From positions 62,001 to 126,000 of the forward strand of contig DAOULR010000009.1 in NCBI GenBank assembly GCA_034419075.1: a DNA stretch of 64,000 bases. The letters are read 5' to 3'. Source of the DNA: E44-bin88 sp034419075. Its GTDB lineage: Bacteria; Chloroflexota; Dehalococcoidia; Dehalococcoidales; BS750m-G39. Positions 15,799-26,392 of the stretch are shown piece by piece. A program made the translations under genes and the position numbers. Below the pieces are notes generated by a model. That model saw only the letters and a program-made list of their open reading frames with translations, had not been told where the DNA came from and ran no database searches. The stretch's first letter is position 1; each line of letters opens with the position of its first letter.

Positions 15799-17049
15799 AT
15801 GTTGTACCAGGCACCGCGTGGGACCTCGGATATCCTGCCCGAAGAGCAGGCCTACTGGCGCTTCATCGAGCAAAGAGTGAACTTGAGCGCCCAGCTCTAC
15901 GGCTACGAGCGCATCGACACCCCAGCCTTTGAGGACACCAAGCTCTTTGCCCGCAGCGTGGGCGAGGACACCGACATCGTCACCAAAGAGATGTACACCT
16001 TTGAGGACCGGGGCAGCAGCTCGCTGACCTTAAGACCCGAGGGCACGGCCTCGGTTGGCCGCGCCTATATCGAGCACGGCATGCATAACCAGCCCCAGCC
16101 GGTGAAGTTGTATTATATCGCCTCTATCTTTAGATACGAGAGGCCCCAGGCAGGCCGCTTCCGCCAGCACTACCAGTTCGGCTACGAGGCCATCGGCGAC
16201 GGCGACCCAGCCCTAGACAGCGAGGTCATTGATATGGCCTGGCGCTTCTTCGCCGACATGAAATTAAGCCGTCTGACGCTGGAGTTGAACAGTATCGGCT
16301 GTAAAAAGTGTCGCCCCGACTACGTGGAGGCGCTCAAAGGCTATTACGTGGACCACGCACTGGAGCTTTGCCCAGAGTGCCAGACCAGATTAAAACGAAA
16401 CCCGCTACGCCTGTTGGATTGCAAGCAGGCTTCCTGCCAGAAGGTGGCCGATGCTGCCCCTAAGAGCGTTGATTACCTCTGTGAGGAGTGCGCCGAGCAC
16501 TTCAACCAGCTCAAAAGATACCTGAAGCTGCTCAAATTACCCTATAACGTCAATCACCGCCTGGTGCGGGGATTGGACTATTACACGCGGACGGTCTTTG
16601 AGATTCAGCCCGAAGCGGCGGGCTCCCAGAGCACGCTGGCCGGCGGGGGCAGGTACGACGACCTCATCGAGGAGCTGGGAGGCCGGCCGACTCCCGCCAT
16701 CGGCTTCGCCGCGGGCATGGAACGCTTAATTCTCAACCTCAAGGAGCAGAAGATAGAGATACCGCCGCTACCTAAGCCCCAGGTCTTTATCGCCAGCCTG
16801 GGCGATGAAGCTAAAGAAGCGGCGACAAAGCTGGCCGCGGACTTAAGGGGGGCGGGGGTGGGGGTAATCCTGGCTATGGGCGACAAGAGCCTCAAGGCGC
16901 AATTACGGCAGGCCAACAGCCTGGGCGTGCGCTACGCGGTGATTATCGGGGAGGAGGAGGTCAGGGCGGGGACGGCGGTGCTGCGCGATATGGTCAGCGC
17001 CGAGCAGAAGAGCGTGGCGGTTGGGGAACTGGCCAAGCTACTCAAATAG
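15799..17049 (+). CDS. hisS: Histidyl-tRNA synthetase
   Basis: Class II synthetase that charges tRNA-His. The 416-residue protein has APRGTSDILP at the start, motif 2 in RYERPQAGRFRQHYQ, the histidine-binding signature GLDYYTRTVFE, and motif 3 in FAAGMERLIL, followed by an anticodon-binding domain of about 95 residues. A Cys-containing insertion domain (KKCRPDYVEA, CPEC, SCQK) is visible near residues 170-220. The gene lies upstream of gyrB on the same strand and divergent from rel. Confidence 0.96.
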   Translation: MLYQAPRGTSDILPEEQAYWRFIEQRVNLSAQLYGYERIDTPAFEDTKLFARSVGEDTDIVTKEMYTFEDRGSSSLTLRPEGTASVGRAYIEHGMHNQPQPVKLYYIASIFRYERPQAGRFRQHYQFGYEAIGDGDPALDSEVIDMAWRFFADMKLSRLTLELNSIGCKKCRPDYVEALKGYYVDHALELCPECQTRLKRNPLRLLDCKQASCQKVADAAPKSVDYLCEECAEHFNQLKRYLKLLKLPYNVNHRLVRGLDYYTRTVFEIQPEAAGSQSTLAGGGRYDDLIEELGGRPTPAIGFAAGMERLILNLKEQKIEIPPLPKPQVFIASLGDEAKEAATKLAADLRGAGVGVILAMGDKSLKAQLRQANSLGVRYAVIIGEEEVRAGTAVLRDMVSAEQKSVAVGELAKLLK

Positions 17050-17060
17050 CCTTTTTCAGC

Positions 17061-17089
17061 TTCACTCCAAAGCCAAATTATGCTATAAT
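17061..17089 (+). promoter_or_regulatory. gyrB promoter
   Basis: TTCACT (17061-17066), 17 nt spacer, TATAAT (17084-17089) with an extended TGC element. The expected start near 17096 would give a leader of roughly 105 nt before the ATG at 17202. Confidence 0.6.
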
Positions 17090-17133
17090 ATATATGTATG
17101 GCTGCCTTGCAATCATCAGCAATCGCCTCTAGT

Positions 17134-17169
17134 TGGGTGGCCTCTTCTTCTGTAAGCCACCCAGTTTTT
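17134..17169 (+). terminator. Terminator-like hairpin inside the gyrB leader
   Basis: TGGGTGGC (17134-17141) pairs with GCCACCCA (17156-17163) and is followed one base later by TTTTT (17165-17169). It lies between the gyrB promoter and gyrB itself, so it would act on gyrB transcription or as a structured leader; alternatively it could end readthrough from hisS. Confidence 0.5.
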
Positions 17170-17201
17170 CCCGAATACCTCTAACGGAGTAAAGAACTTC
17201 T

Positions 17202-19196
<1,995 letters not shown>

Positions 19197-19207
19197 AGGA
19201 TTTAGGA

Positions 19208-19239
19208 AGAGGGGGCGGTAGAACCACCCCCTCTTTTTT
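19208..19239 (+). terminator. gyrB terminator
   Basis: AGAGGGGG (19208-19215) pairs with CCCCCTCT (19227-19234) and runs into TTTTTT. It is a classic intrinsic terminator 11 bp after the gyrB stop. Confidence 0.85.
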
Positions 19240-19250
19240 GGTTCATCCAC

Positions 19251-20813
19251 CTACGAGCCTGGCGGGTACTCGAGGGAACCGATCCACATGGATAGGCTAT
19301 CCTCGCCAGACATATCACCAATCGCCAGGGCGACAGTTACGCCATCACAATTATCAACGGCGCTGGCATCAATGCCGAGAACTTTAAAGAACCACTCGCC
19401 GGTTTCGAAGTCAAGCTTCATGACGATTACGGGTTCAACGCCCTCGGCCGAACGGTAAACATACTTTTCCTTGTTGGGCTTTCTCTCAAAAGAACCGGCC
19501 GGGATAACGATATCGACCACCCCGTCGATAGTCACCCTGACATCATCTAAATCAAGGTCGTAGCTGGCGCCCTCCTCAAGCCAGAAGCTAGCCTCAAAGA
19601 TCCTTATCTTGTCTTGGTTGGGGGTGGGGTCGAACTTAATCTTCATGCTGTAGATTTCGACCTCAATAGCTGCGATACAATATTCATCAACACCCATATC
19701 CACCACCGCCACCAGGTCGCCGTCGCCATCCATAATGCGCGGGTCGCCCTCGAAGTCGGTGCTGGGGATGGACGGCGCCGAGTTGTCCCCGACATCAATG
19801 CAGGGGGAGCCTGCTTGCAGGTGAAAGTCACCGGCCGCAGGATTGGCAAACATTGGGTCGGCGTTAATGTTGCCGGTTCCCGTATATCCCCCCTGGACAT
19901 CGCAGTAGGTAACCACCTGTGTTGAAGTACCAACGTTATATATCTCCTCACCGTTGTCCCAGAGTATGCAGTTGGTCACCGTTGGCGAGGAGGCATAGTT
20001 CCATATCCCGCCGCCATTATCTGCTGAGTTACCTGAGAATGTGCAGTTAGTCACTATCGGAAAAGATTCATCACGGTTGTAGATTCCGCCGCCACTACCT
20101 GCCGAGTTGCCCGAAAAGATGCAGTTGGTCACCGTTGGCGAGGAGGCCGCGTTCCACACCCCGCCGCCGTCGTCGTCGGCCGTGTTACCGGAGAAGGTGC
20201 AGTTGGTCACTGTCGGCGAGGACAGAGTATTGGACATCCCGCCGCCAAAGGATGCCAAGTTGCCTGAAAAGACACAGCGGCTCACTATTGGCGAGGTGGC
20301 ATAGTTGTAGATTCCGCCGCCAATAACTGCCGAGTTGCCCGAAAAGATGCAGTTGGTTACCTCCGGCGAGGAGTAATAGTTGAACATCCCGCCGCCGTCG
20401 TCGGCCGTGTTGCCGGAGAAGGTGCAGTTGGTCACCGCCAGTGAGGAGTTGTAGTTGTACATCCCGCCACCCTCGTCGGCGCTGCCGTTGGTGATGGTGA
20501 CGCCATCCAGCTTGGTTCCCGTACCTACTCCAACGGCGGTTACCACCGAGCCGCTGCCACCACCATCAATAATGGTAACGCCAGCCCCGGCACCCAACAT
20601 CTCCACCCCATCCTTCAAGGTGATATTCTCGTAGTAGGTGCCAGCGGCAACATTGATGGTATCGCCAGGAGAGGCGGCATCAATGGCTTCTTGTATGGTG
20701 GCATAGTCACCCGGCACATTGATGGTGGCTGCACTTACACTTACGGGCGCTACTCCAAAAATTGTAACAGCCATTACCAGCACAAGCACCAAACCTGTAA
20801 TCTTCCTTTTCAC
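19251..20813 (-). CDS. Secreted right-handed beta-helix repeat protein
   Basis: A surface or secreted protein of 520 residues. The GTG at 20813 is chosen because AAGGAG lies 6 nt upstream and it starts the basic-hydrophobic signal peptide KRKITGLVLVLVMAVTIFG, cleaved probably after SVSA. Residues about 30-120 resemble the start of pectate-lyase-like folds (VPGDYATIQEAIDAA, DGVEMLGAG). Six tandem repeats of about 24-26 residues follow, each with VTNCxFSGNxA and GGGxxN, then a degenerate seventh. The last ~130 residues form a separate domain of unknown type with many Asp residues. No LPXTG or S-layer motif was seen. Binding partner is unknown. Confidence 0.88.
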   Translation of the reverse strand: MKRKITGLVLVLVMAVTIFGVAPVSVSAATINVPGDYATIQEAIDAASPGDTINVAAGTYYENITLKDGVEMLGAGAGVTIIDGGGSGSVVTAVGVGTGTKLDGVTITNGSADEGGGMYNYNSSLAVTNCTFSGNTADDGGGMFNYYSSPEVTNCIFSGNSAVIGGGIYNYATSPIVSRCVFSGNLASFGGGMSNTLSSPTVTNCTFSGNTADDDGGGVWNAASSPTVTNCIFSGNSAGSGGGIYNRDESFPIVTNCTFSGNSADNGGGIWNYASSPTVTNCILWDNGEEIYNVGTSTQVVTYCDVQGGYTGTGNINADPMFANPAAGDFHLQAGSPCIDVGDNSAPSIPSTDFEGDPRIMDGDGDLVAVVDMGVDEYCIAAIEVEIYSMKIKFDPTPNQDKIRIFEASFWLEEGASYDLDLDDVRVTIDGVVDIVIPAGSFERKPNKEKYVYRSAEGVEPVIVMKLDFETGEWFFKVLGIDASAVDNCDGVTVALAIGDMSGEDSLSMWIGSLEYPPGS

Positions 20814-20895
20814 TTTAGACTCCTTTCTCAGAAACCAATAGGCTGTATTCACTTGTGTTGCTCCATAGGCACCACCCTCCCTTACCCCTCAGCTC

Positions 20896-20941
20896 AAACA
20901 AAAAGGGCTTAGAAAATACTAATAGTGCGTCTTCTAAGCCC
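20896..20941 (-). terminator. Terminator downstream of nadD
   Basis: Inverted repeat GGGCTTAGAA (20905-20914) and TTCTAAGCCC (20932-20941); read on the minus strand the second arm is followed by TTTTTGTTTG. It ends the obgE-nadD transcript. The 130 bases between it and nadD show nothing else. Confidence 0.7.
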
Positions 20942-21071
20942 CTGGTCTATGAGTGCTATTATGTTTTTAACCCGCCGCACGGTTCACCCCCGCAACAAAA
21001 GGGAATACGCCAGCTGGCAATGGGACAAGTCAATAATACGGCAATTGGCGCATTTGTCAAGGGGTAAGCGG

Positions 21072-21677
21072 CTAATCTGTCACATAAAGGTTATGCTCTT
21101 TGATGTATCTCTCCACAGCTTTGGGCACAAAGTCGCTGATGGATTTGCCCTCCGCCGCCCGCCGCCTTATCTCCGAGGCGTTGATGTCTATTCTAGGTTT
21201 ATCGAAGAGGATGACCCGCTGCGAAATGCCGGGTAGCTCTTTTTCCAGGGCGGGGAGGTCGGGGAGGGGAAAATCGACGCGGGGGACGGCCACCAAACGG
21301 CAGAGCTCGATCAGCCGCCGGGGCTGGTGCCACTGGGGCAGCTGCATCAGGTTGTCCCAGCCTAAAATAAAGAACATCTCGTCGCCCTCGTCGAGCTGAG
21401 ATTGAAGCTGCTCAATAGTATCAACGCTATAGGTAGGGCCGCTGCGTTCTATCTCCATCGTGGAGAGCTTGAAGCGGGGGTTGCCGGCTATTCCTAGGCG
21501 CACCATCTCCAAACGGTGCTGAACCGGTGAGATGGCGTTGTTGAGCTTGAGCCAGGGCTGGCCCGCGGGCATAAAGAGGATGCGAGGCAGGTCTAACCTA
21601 GCCACGGCTTCCTCAGCCACCTTAAGGTGCCCGATATGGATGGGGTCGAAGGTGCCCCCCAGTACCCCGATATTCAT
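21072..21677 (-). CDS. nadD: Nicotinate-nucleotide adenylyltransferase
   Basis: Adenylates nicotinate mononucleotide in NAD synthesis. The 201-residue protein opens with GVLGGTFDPIHIGHL, the nucleotidyltransferase T/HxGH motif, and ends with NASEIRRRAAEGKSI, equivalent to the ISSTxIR motif. FILGWDNLMQLPQWH is the family's G-x-D region. It starts 20 bp after obgE on the same strand, a common pairing in bacteria. Confidence 0.96.
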   Translation of the reverse strand: MNIGVLGGTFDPIHIGHLKVAEEAVARLDLPRILFMPAGQPWLKLNNAISPVQHRLEMVRLGIAGNPRFKLSTMEIERSGPTYSVDTIEQLQSQLDEGDEMFFILGWDNLMQLPQWHQPRRLIELCRLVAVPRVDFPLPDLPALEKELPGISQRVILFDKPRIDINASEIRRRAAEGKSISDFVPKAVERYIKEHNLYVTD

Positions 21678-21697
21678 TAAGTAGTCCCTTCCTATAG

Positions 21698-22741
21698 TTA
21701 AGCCTTGGGTTGAGGCCGGAAGACCTTTTTTCTCTTTACCGGTTCTGGTCTAGGCGCCGACTCCAATATCTTGGCCGTCGCCGCCATCAGTTCGTCTATA
21801 CCCTCGCCGCTGACCGCCGAAACGAAGAAGACATTAGTGCCGATGGCCTTAAAGCTCTCTTCTAGTTCGTTCCGCCTATCCTTGACCTGAGCTAAATCTA
21901 TCTTATTGACCGCCACCAGCTGCGGCTTCTTAGCCAATGCCGAGTCGAAGAGACCGAGCTCGGTGTTCACCTGCGCCATATCCTCGGCCGGCGAGGGCAA
22001 GCTCCCGTCAACTAAATGTATAAGCACCCTGGTGCGCACTATATGGCGCAGGAAGTCGTGCCCCAGCCCCTTGCCCAGGTGGGCGCCGGCGATTAGACCC
22101 GGAATCTCGGCCAGGACAAAGCCCTGCCGCCCCACCTCAACCATCCCCAGCACAGGCTCCAGCGTGGTGAAGGGGTAGCTGGCAATCTTGGGTTTGGCCG
22201 CCGAGACCATCGCCAGCAGCGTCGACTTGCCCACATTAGGATAACCGATAACGCCGACATCGGCAATAAGCTTAAGCTCCAGAATCAAGGAATACTCCTC
22301 GCCCTCCGTGCCCGCCTCGGCGGTCTGGGGTGCCTGGTTGGTCGAGGTGGCGAAGCGGGCGTTGCCCCGCCCCCCCTTGCCACCGCGAGCCACCACCACC
22401 GACTGCCCAGGCTGGTCCAGGTCGGCGATAATGCTGTCGCCAATCTGCGCCTTATACGAGACCACGGTACCCACGGGCACGGCCAGGGTCAGGCTTTCCC
22501 CTTTCTTACCGTGCTTGTTCTTGCCCCCACCCTTGCCACCATTAGCCGCCTTGAACTGTCGCCGACGTTGGAAAGCCCTCAGGCTGGGCGCGGAACGGTC
22601 GGCCTTGATAATGACGTCACCGCCATCGCCGCCGTCGCCACCGTCAGGACCTCCGTAGGGGACGAATTTCTCGTGGCGGAAGCTGACGATGCCGTCACCG
22701 CCGTCTCCTGCTTTAACTATTATCTCGGCACGGTCAAACAT
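21698..22741 (-). CDS. obgE: Obg GTPase (ribosome assembly, stress)
   Basis: Large-subunit assembly GTPase linked to the stringent response. The N-terminal glycine-rich Obg fold (about residues 1-157) contains GGDGGDGGDV and GGKGGRGN; the G domain has GYPNVGKSTL, the DxxG-equivalent EIPGLI, and VNKIDL. At 347 residues the protein ends soon after the G domain with a basic tail, so the OCT domain found in many Obg proteins is absent. The open frame also allows a GTG one codon earlier; I prefer the ATG (MFDRAEII). It is the first gene of an operon with nadD. Confidence 0.94.
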   Translation of the reverse strand: MFDRAEIIVKAGDGGDGIVSFRHEKFVPYGGPDGGDGGDGGDVIIKADRSAPSLRAFQRRRQFKAANGGKGGGKNKHGKKGESLTLAVPVGTVVSYKAQIGDSIIADLDQPGQSVVVARGGKGGRGNARFATSTNQAPQTAEAGTEGEEYSLILELKLIADVGVIGYPNVGKSTLLAMVSAAKPKIASYPFTTLEPVLGMVEVGRQGFVLAEIPGLIAGAHLGKGLGHDFLRHIVRTRVLIHLVDGSLPSPAEDMAQVNTELGLFDSALAKKPQLVAVNKIDLAQVKDRRNELEESFKAIGTNVFFVSAVSGEGIDELMAATAKILESAPRPEPVKRKKVFRPQPKA

Positions 22742-22744
22742 CAC

Positions 22745-23005
22745 CCTATCCTTGAAGGATTTATCAACATCTCAACTGGCTTATTAAGAATAATCCATTA
22801 AATAAGTATATATGGTTAATAACACTAATTATAATACCACTAAAAGCTGGTGGCTAGCCTTGAATATTGCTGCCAGCCAAAAAGGGGCAAAATCAGAGCT
22901 AGGTTCTATGAGAGCTTTCCACCTGGCGGAGGCGATTATCAACAAGTGCTATTTTATATAACACGAGGTCTGTTTACTATTGGTGAATTGGTGGTGGGGA
23001 GGTTG
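22745..23005. other. AT-rich obgE-dnaA intergenic region, possible replication origin
   Basis: A gene-free stretch of about 260 bp next to dnaA. It holds two copies of TTATCAACA (22761-22769 and 22937-22945), one mismatch from the DnaA-box consensus TTATNCACA, and a strongly AT-rich block (about 22781-22840). The AT-rich block also contains TATAAT-like sequences that may serve as the obgE promoter, so the origin call is tentative. Confidence 0.3.
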
Positions 23006-24313
23006 TTATTTCCTGGGGGAAAGGTCATACCGGATATCGCTGACCTTGCGCTTTAGGTAAGGGTCGTTATCAATTTCGGAGGCTATCTTCTGGATGGCGT
23101 GGGTGACGGTGGAGTGGTCGCGCTTACCGAACTCTAAGCCTATCTGGGCCAGCGAGCAGCTGGTGCCTTCTTTAAGCAGGTACATGGCCAGCTGCCGGGC
23201 CAGGGCGGTGTTGCGGTCTCTCCTTCGCCCCTTGAGGTCTTCGGGGGTGAGCTGGAAGCTCTGGGCCACGGCCTTGATGACGCTGGTGGGGGTAAGGGGG
23301 TTCTTGGGTCCCTTGCCGGCGATGTCCTCCAGCGCCCGGGCGGCCAGTTCTGGGGTAAGCAGGGCCCGGAAGAGCTTGGCGTAGGCGATGGCGCGGTGCA
23401 GGGAACCCTCCAGTTCTCTGATGTTCTGCTGGATGCGCTGGGCGATGAACTCGAGCACTTCGGGAGGCACCTCGGTCTTTTCCTGCTCAGCCTTAGCCCG
23501 CAGGATAGCCAGGCGGGTGTCGAAGTCGGGGGGCTTGATGTCGGCCACCAGTCCCCACTCGAAGCGGGAGCAGAGGCGGGCGCCGAGACGGGGCATGGCC
23601 TTGGGTGAGCAGTCGCTGGTCATCACAATCTGGCGGTTGGCGTTGTGCAGCTCGTTGAAGGTGTGGAAGAAGCTCTCCTCGGTCTGCTCCTTGCCGCTGA
23701 TGAACTGGATGTCGTCTATCAACAGGATATCAACATTGCGGAACTTGCTGCGGAACTCCTCGGTGCTCCTCTCCCTGACGGCGCTGACGAACTCGTTGGT
23801 GAACTGCTCGGCGCTGACGTAGAGGGCGCGGTAGTTGTTGGCGCGGGCGGCGTGATAGACGGCATGCAGCAGGTGAGTCTTGCCCAGTCCCACCCCGCCG
23901 TAGAGGAAGAGGGGGTTGTAGCCGCGCCCGGGGTTTTCGGCGGCGCTTAGGGCGGCGGCGTAGGCCAGGCGGTTGCTGTTGCTGACGACGAAGGAATCGA
24001 AGGTGTAGCGGGCCTGGCCCGCGGGCCGGACGGTAGGGGCGGCAGCTGTGGTCTCCCGCGCCGTAACCACCCTGAAGGTTAGCTTGATGTCGGGTCGCGT
24101 CAGCCCGATGAGGGTCTTTTCGATGAGGGAGCGCTGGTTCTGGTTGAGGTATTCGGCGACAAAGGCGTTGGGCACGCCGACGACAAACTGGTCGTCTTCG
24201 TAGCTTAAACCGGTGGTCTTTTCCAGCCAGGTGCGGTAATATGAGCGTGTAACCTGAACCTGAAGTTCACCCAAAGCGGCTTCCCAGATTTCTTGAGCTG
24301 AACTGGTTCCCAT
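23006..24313 (-). CDS. dnaA: Chromosomal replication initiator DnaA
   Basis: Binds DnaA boxes and opens oriC. The 435-residue protein has a short domain I (IWEAALGELQVQVTRSYYRTWLEKTTG), a reduced linker, the AAA+ domain with NPLFLYGGVGLGKTHLLHAV (Walker A) and ILLIDDIQF (Walker B), and domain IV with LEFGKRDHSTVTHAIQKI, the DnaA signature helix. Gene neighbours are obgE downstream and fmt divergent upstream. AAGGAACGGT precedes the ATG. The 317 bp upstream to fmt shows no clear DnaA boxes. Confidence 0.97.
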   Translation of the reverse strand: MGTSSAQEIWEAALGELQVQVTRSYYRTWLEKTTGLSYEDDQFVVGVPNAFVAEYLNQNQRSLIEKTLIGLTRPDIKLTFRVVTARETTAAAPTVRPAGQARYTFDSFVVSNSNRLAYAAALSAAENPGRGYNPLFLYGGVGLGKTHLLHAVYHAARANNYRALYVSAEQFTNEFVSAVRERSTEEFRSKFRNVDILLIDDIQFISGKEQTEESFFHTFNELHNANRQIVMTSDCSPKAMPRLGARLCSRFEWGLVADIKPPDFDTRLAILRAKAEQEKTEVPPEVLEFIAQRIQQNIRELEGSLHRAIAYAKLFRALLTPELAARALEDIAGKGPKNPLTPTSVIKAVAQSFQLTPEDLKGRRRDRNTALARQLAMYLLKEGTSCSLAQIGLEFGKRDHSTVTHAIQKIASEIDNDPYLKRKVSDIRYDLSPRK

Positions 24314-24580
24314 ACCGTTCCTTACCTCTCGTTAAAAATAAGTCGCTTTAGGTTTATTTAGAGCAGACTGCAGTAAAGGGCAGTCGGGGGAAAATGCGGT
24401 TTCGATAGAGGCAGAGGGAGGAAATTTAGTGGCGTGCTATATAGAATAAGGGGTGGGGGAGGATGATGGCAAACTTTTTAGGGATGGTTGGTGGGGGATT
24501 TTGGGGCAGGTCTTCCCTTAAAAGGTCTATAGAGCTTGTGTTTTCTCTTGATATTTAAGGGATAGCCATAAACCGAAAAC

Positions 24581-24609
24581 TTGTTGTTAAAAATGATTGG
24601 TGTTAAAAT
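24581..24609 (+). promoter_or_regulatory. fmt promoter
   Basis: TTGTTG (24581-24586), 17 nt spacer, TAAAAT (24604-24609), followed by GGAGG (24620-24624) before the TTG start at 24632. The rest of the gap from 24314 is G-rich and holds no recognised feature. Confidence 0.55.
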
Positions 24610-24631
24610 TTTAGCCCGTGGAGGCCTGAAC

Positions 24632-25564
24632 TTGAGAGTTGTTTTTATGGGCAGTCCCGGCTTCGCCGTGCCCTCCCTACAATACCTTGTCTCCGCCGGC
24701 TACGAAATAGCCGCGGTCTACACCCAGCCCGATAGAGCGGGGGGGCGGGGGCGCGGCCTGACGATTTCACCGGTGAAACAGGCGGCGGCAGCGCTGGGAC
24801 TAACGGTGGTGCAGCCCCAGAGCCTGAAGGCGCCTGAGGCTGTGGAAAAACTGGCTGGCTATAAACCCGATGTCATCGTGGTGGCTGCCTTCGGTCAGCT
24901 TCTGCCCAAGGTAGTTTTAGAGCTGCCCAGCTTAGGTTGCCTTAACGTCCACCCCTCCCTCCTGCCCAGATTCCGGGGGGCTTCCCCGGTGGCGGCGGCG
25001 ATTTTAGCCGGCGACGTTTTCACTGGCGTCAGCATTATGCTCCTCGACGAGGGCATGGACAGTGGCCCCCTGCTGGCACGGGCGCAGGTTGCCATCGCCG
25101 ATAGCGACACCACCGCCTCGCTGGGCGAAAAGCTCTCTCTCGTCGGGGCGGGACTGCTGGGGGAGGCGCTGGTGGGGTGGATAAGGGGGGAGCTTAAGCC
25201 CCAACCCCAGGACGAGGCAAAAGCCAGCTACTGCCAGCCTATCAACAAGGACGAAGGGGAAATCGACTGGAAATTATCGGCAATCGAGATCTGGCGTCAG
25301 GTGCGTGCCTTTTACCCCTGGCCGGGGAGCTACACGCAATGGCGGGGTAAGACGCTAAAAATTATCGAGGCGGTGCCCTTATCTCCGCAGACGTCGGCTA
25401 AAGCGGGGGAGGTGGTGGCACTGGACTCGGGGTTCGGCATCGGCACTGGCGATGGTGCCTTAAACATCCTTAGAGTGCAATTAGAGGGGAAGCAGGCGCT
25501 GGCCGCCGCCGATTTCCTGAGGGGGCAGCGCGACTTTATCGGGGTGGTTTTGCCCTCAAATTAA
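24632..25564 (+). CDS. fmt: Methionyl-tRNA formyltransferase
   Basis: Formylates initiator Met-tRNA using 10-formyl-THF. I start at the TTG at 24632 (LRVVFMGSPGFAVPSLQYL), which matches the family start and has GGAGG 7 nt upstream; the frame extends 17 codons further 5' but those overlap the promoter. Motifs: SLLPRFRGASPVAAAIL with the catalytic Asn-His-Asp region in NVHPSLLP, and TGVSIMLLDEGMDSGPLL. The C-terminal tRNA-binding OB domain begins near RAFYPWPGSY. Length is 310 residues, normal. mazG follows at 13 bp. Confidence 0.96.
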   Translation: MRVVFMGSPGFAVPSLQYLVSAGYEIAAVYTQPDRAGGRGRGLTISPVKQAAAALGLTVVQPQSLKAPEAVEKLAGYKPDVIVVAAFGQLLPKVVLELPSLGCLNVHPSLLPRFRGASPVAAAILAGDVFTGVSIMLLDEGMDSGPLLARAQVAIADSDTTASLGEKLSLVGAGLLGEALVGWIRGELKPQPQDEAKASYCQPINKDEGEIDWKLSAIEIWRQVRAFYPWPGSYTQWRGKTLKIIEAVPLSPQTSAKAGEVVALDSGFGIGTGDGALNILRVQLEGKQALAAADFLRGQRDFIGVVLPSN

Positions 25565-25577
25565 TAAGGAGGACAGC

Positions 25578-26357
25578 TTGTCCCAACCCGAGGATCTAAA
25601 GCGGTTCGAGGCCCTGGTCGAGATTATCGCCCGTTTGAGGGCGCCCGACGGCTGCCCCTGGGATAGAAAGCAGACCCACGCCTCGCTGCGGGAAAACCTG
25701 CTCTCGGAGTGCTATGAGGTGCTGGAGGCGCTGGACGCGAGTGATGCCAACAAGCTGCGCGGCGAGCTGGGCGACCTGCTGATGCAGATTGTCCTCCACG
25801 CCCAGATTGCCCGTGAAGCCGGCGAGTTCGAGCTGGGGGAGGTCATCGAGGGTATCAACAAGAAGCTCATCCACCGCCACCCCCATGTCTTCGGCTCCAA
25901 AAATGTTAAAGACGCCGAAGAGGTGATGCATAACTGGGAGGAGCTCAAAAAGGAAGAGAGAGAAGAGGGCGCTTCCCTGCTGGAGAGCGTGCCTAAGGAA
26001 ATGCCCGCCCTGGGCTACGCCCATGAGATTCAGCGACGGGCGGCCTGGGTAGGTTTCGACTGGGAGGACATTGACGGCATTATCGATAAGCTGGCCGAGG
26101 AGGTCGGCGAGTTCCAGCGTGCGGGGACTAGGGAGGAGAAGGCCAGCGAGTTCGGTGACCTGCTCTTTACGCTGGCCAACATTGCGCTAAGGATGGGCAT
26201 AGACGCCGAGTCAGCGCTGAGAGAGGCCAATAAGCGCTTCTACAAACGCTTCACCGCCATGGAGGAGCTCTGCCGTAAGCGGGGGCTGAAGTTCGCCGAG
26301 CTATCCTTCGACGAGCAGAACGCATTGTGGGCGGAGGCGAAGAAGAAGGCAAGATAG
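25578..26357 (+). CDS. mazG: Nucleoside triphosphate pyrophosphohydrolase MazG
   Basis: Hydrolyses NTPs to NMP and pyrophosphate, cleaning the nucleotide pool. The TTG start follows AAGGAGG. The 259-residue protein has two MazG folds: the N-terminal one with LRAPDGCPWDRKQTHASL and EELGDLLMQI-like GELGDLLMQIVLHAQIA, and the C-terminal one with EVGEFQRAGTREEKASEFGDLLF, which carries the ExxE-x-ExxD magnesium motif. It is transcribed with fmt. Confidence 0.95.
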   Translation: MSQPEDLKRFEALVEIIARLRAPDGCPWDRKQTHASLRENLLSECYEVLEALDASDANKLRGELGDLLMQIVLHAQIAREAGEFELGEVIEGINKKLIHRHPHVFGSKNVKDAEEVMHNWEELKKEEREEGASLLESVPKEMPALGYAHEIQRRAAWVGFDWEDIDGIIDKLAEEVGEFQRAGTREEKASEFGDLLFTLANIALRMGIDAESALREANKRFYKRFTAMEELCRKRGLKFAELSFDEQNALWAEAKKKAR

Positions 26358-26392
26358 CCCCCGCCCGTTTCATCCGACTAGGCTAGTCCCTA

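Noticed and set aside
24314..24580. Replication origin upstream of dnaA
   Set aside because: No TTATNCACA-like boxes and no AT-rich block were found; the stretch is G-rich. The obgE side is a better candidate.
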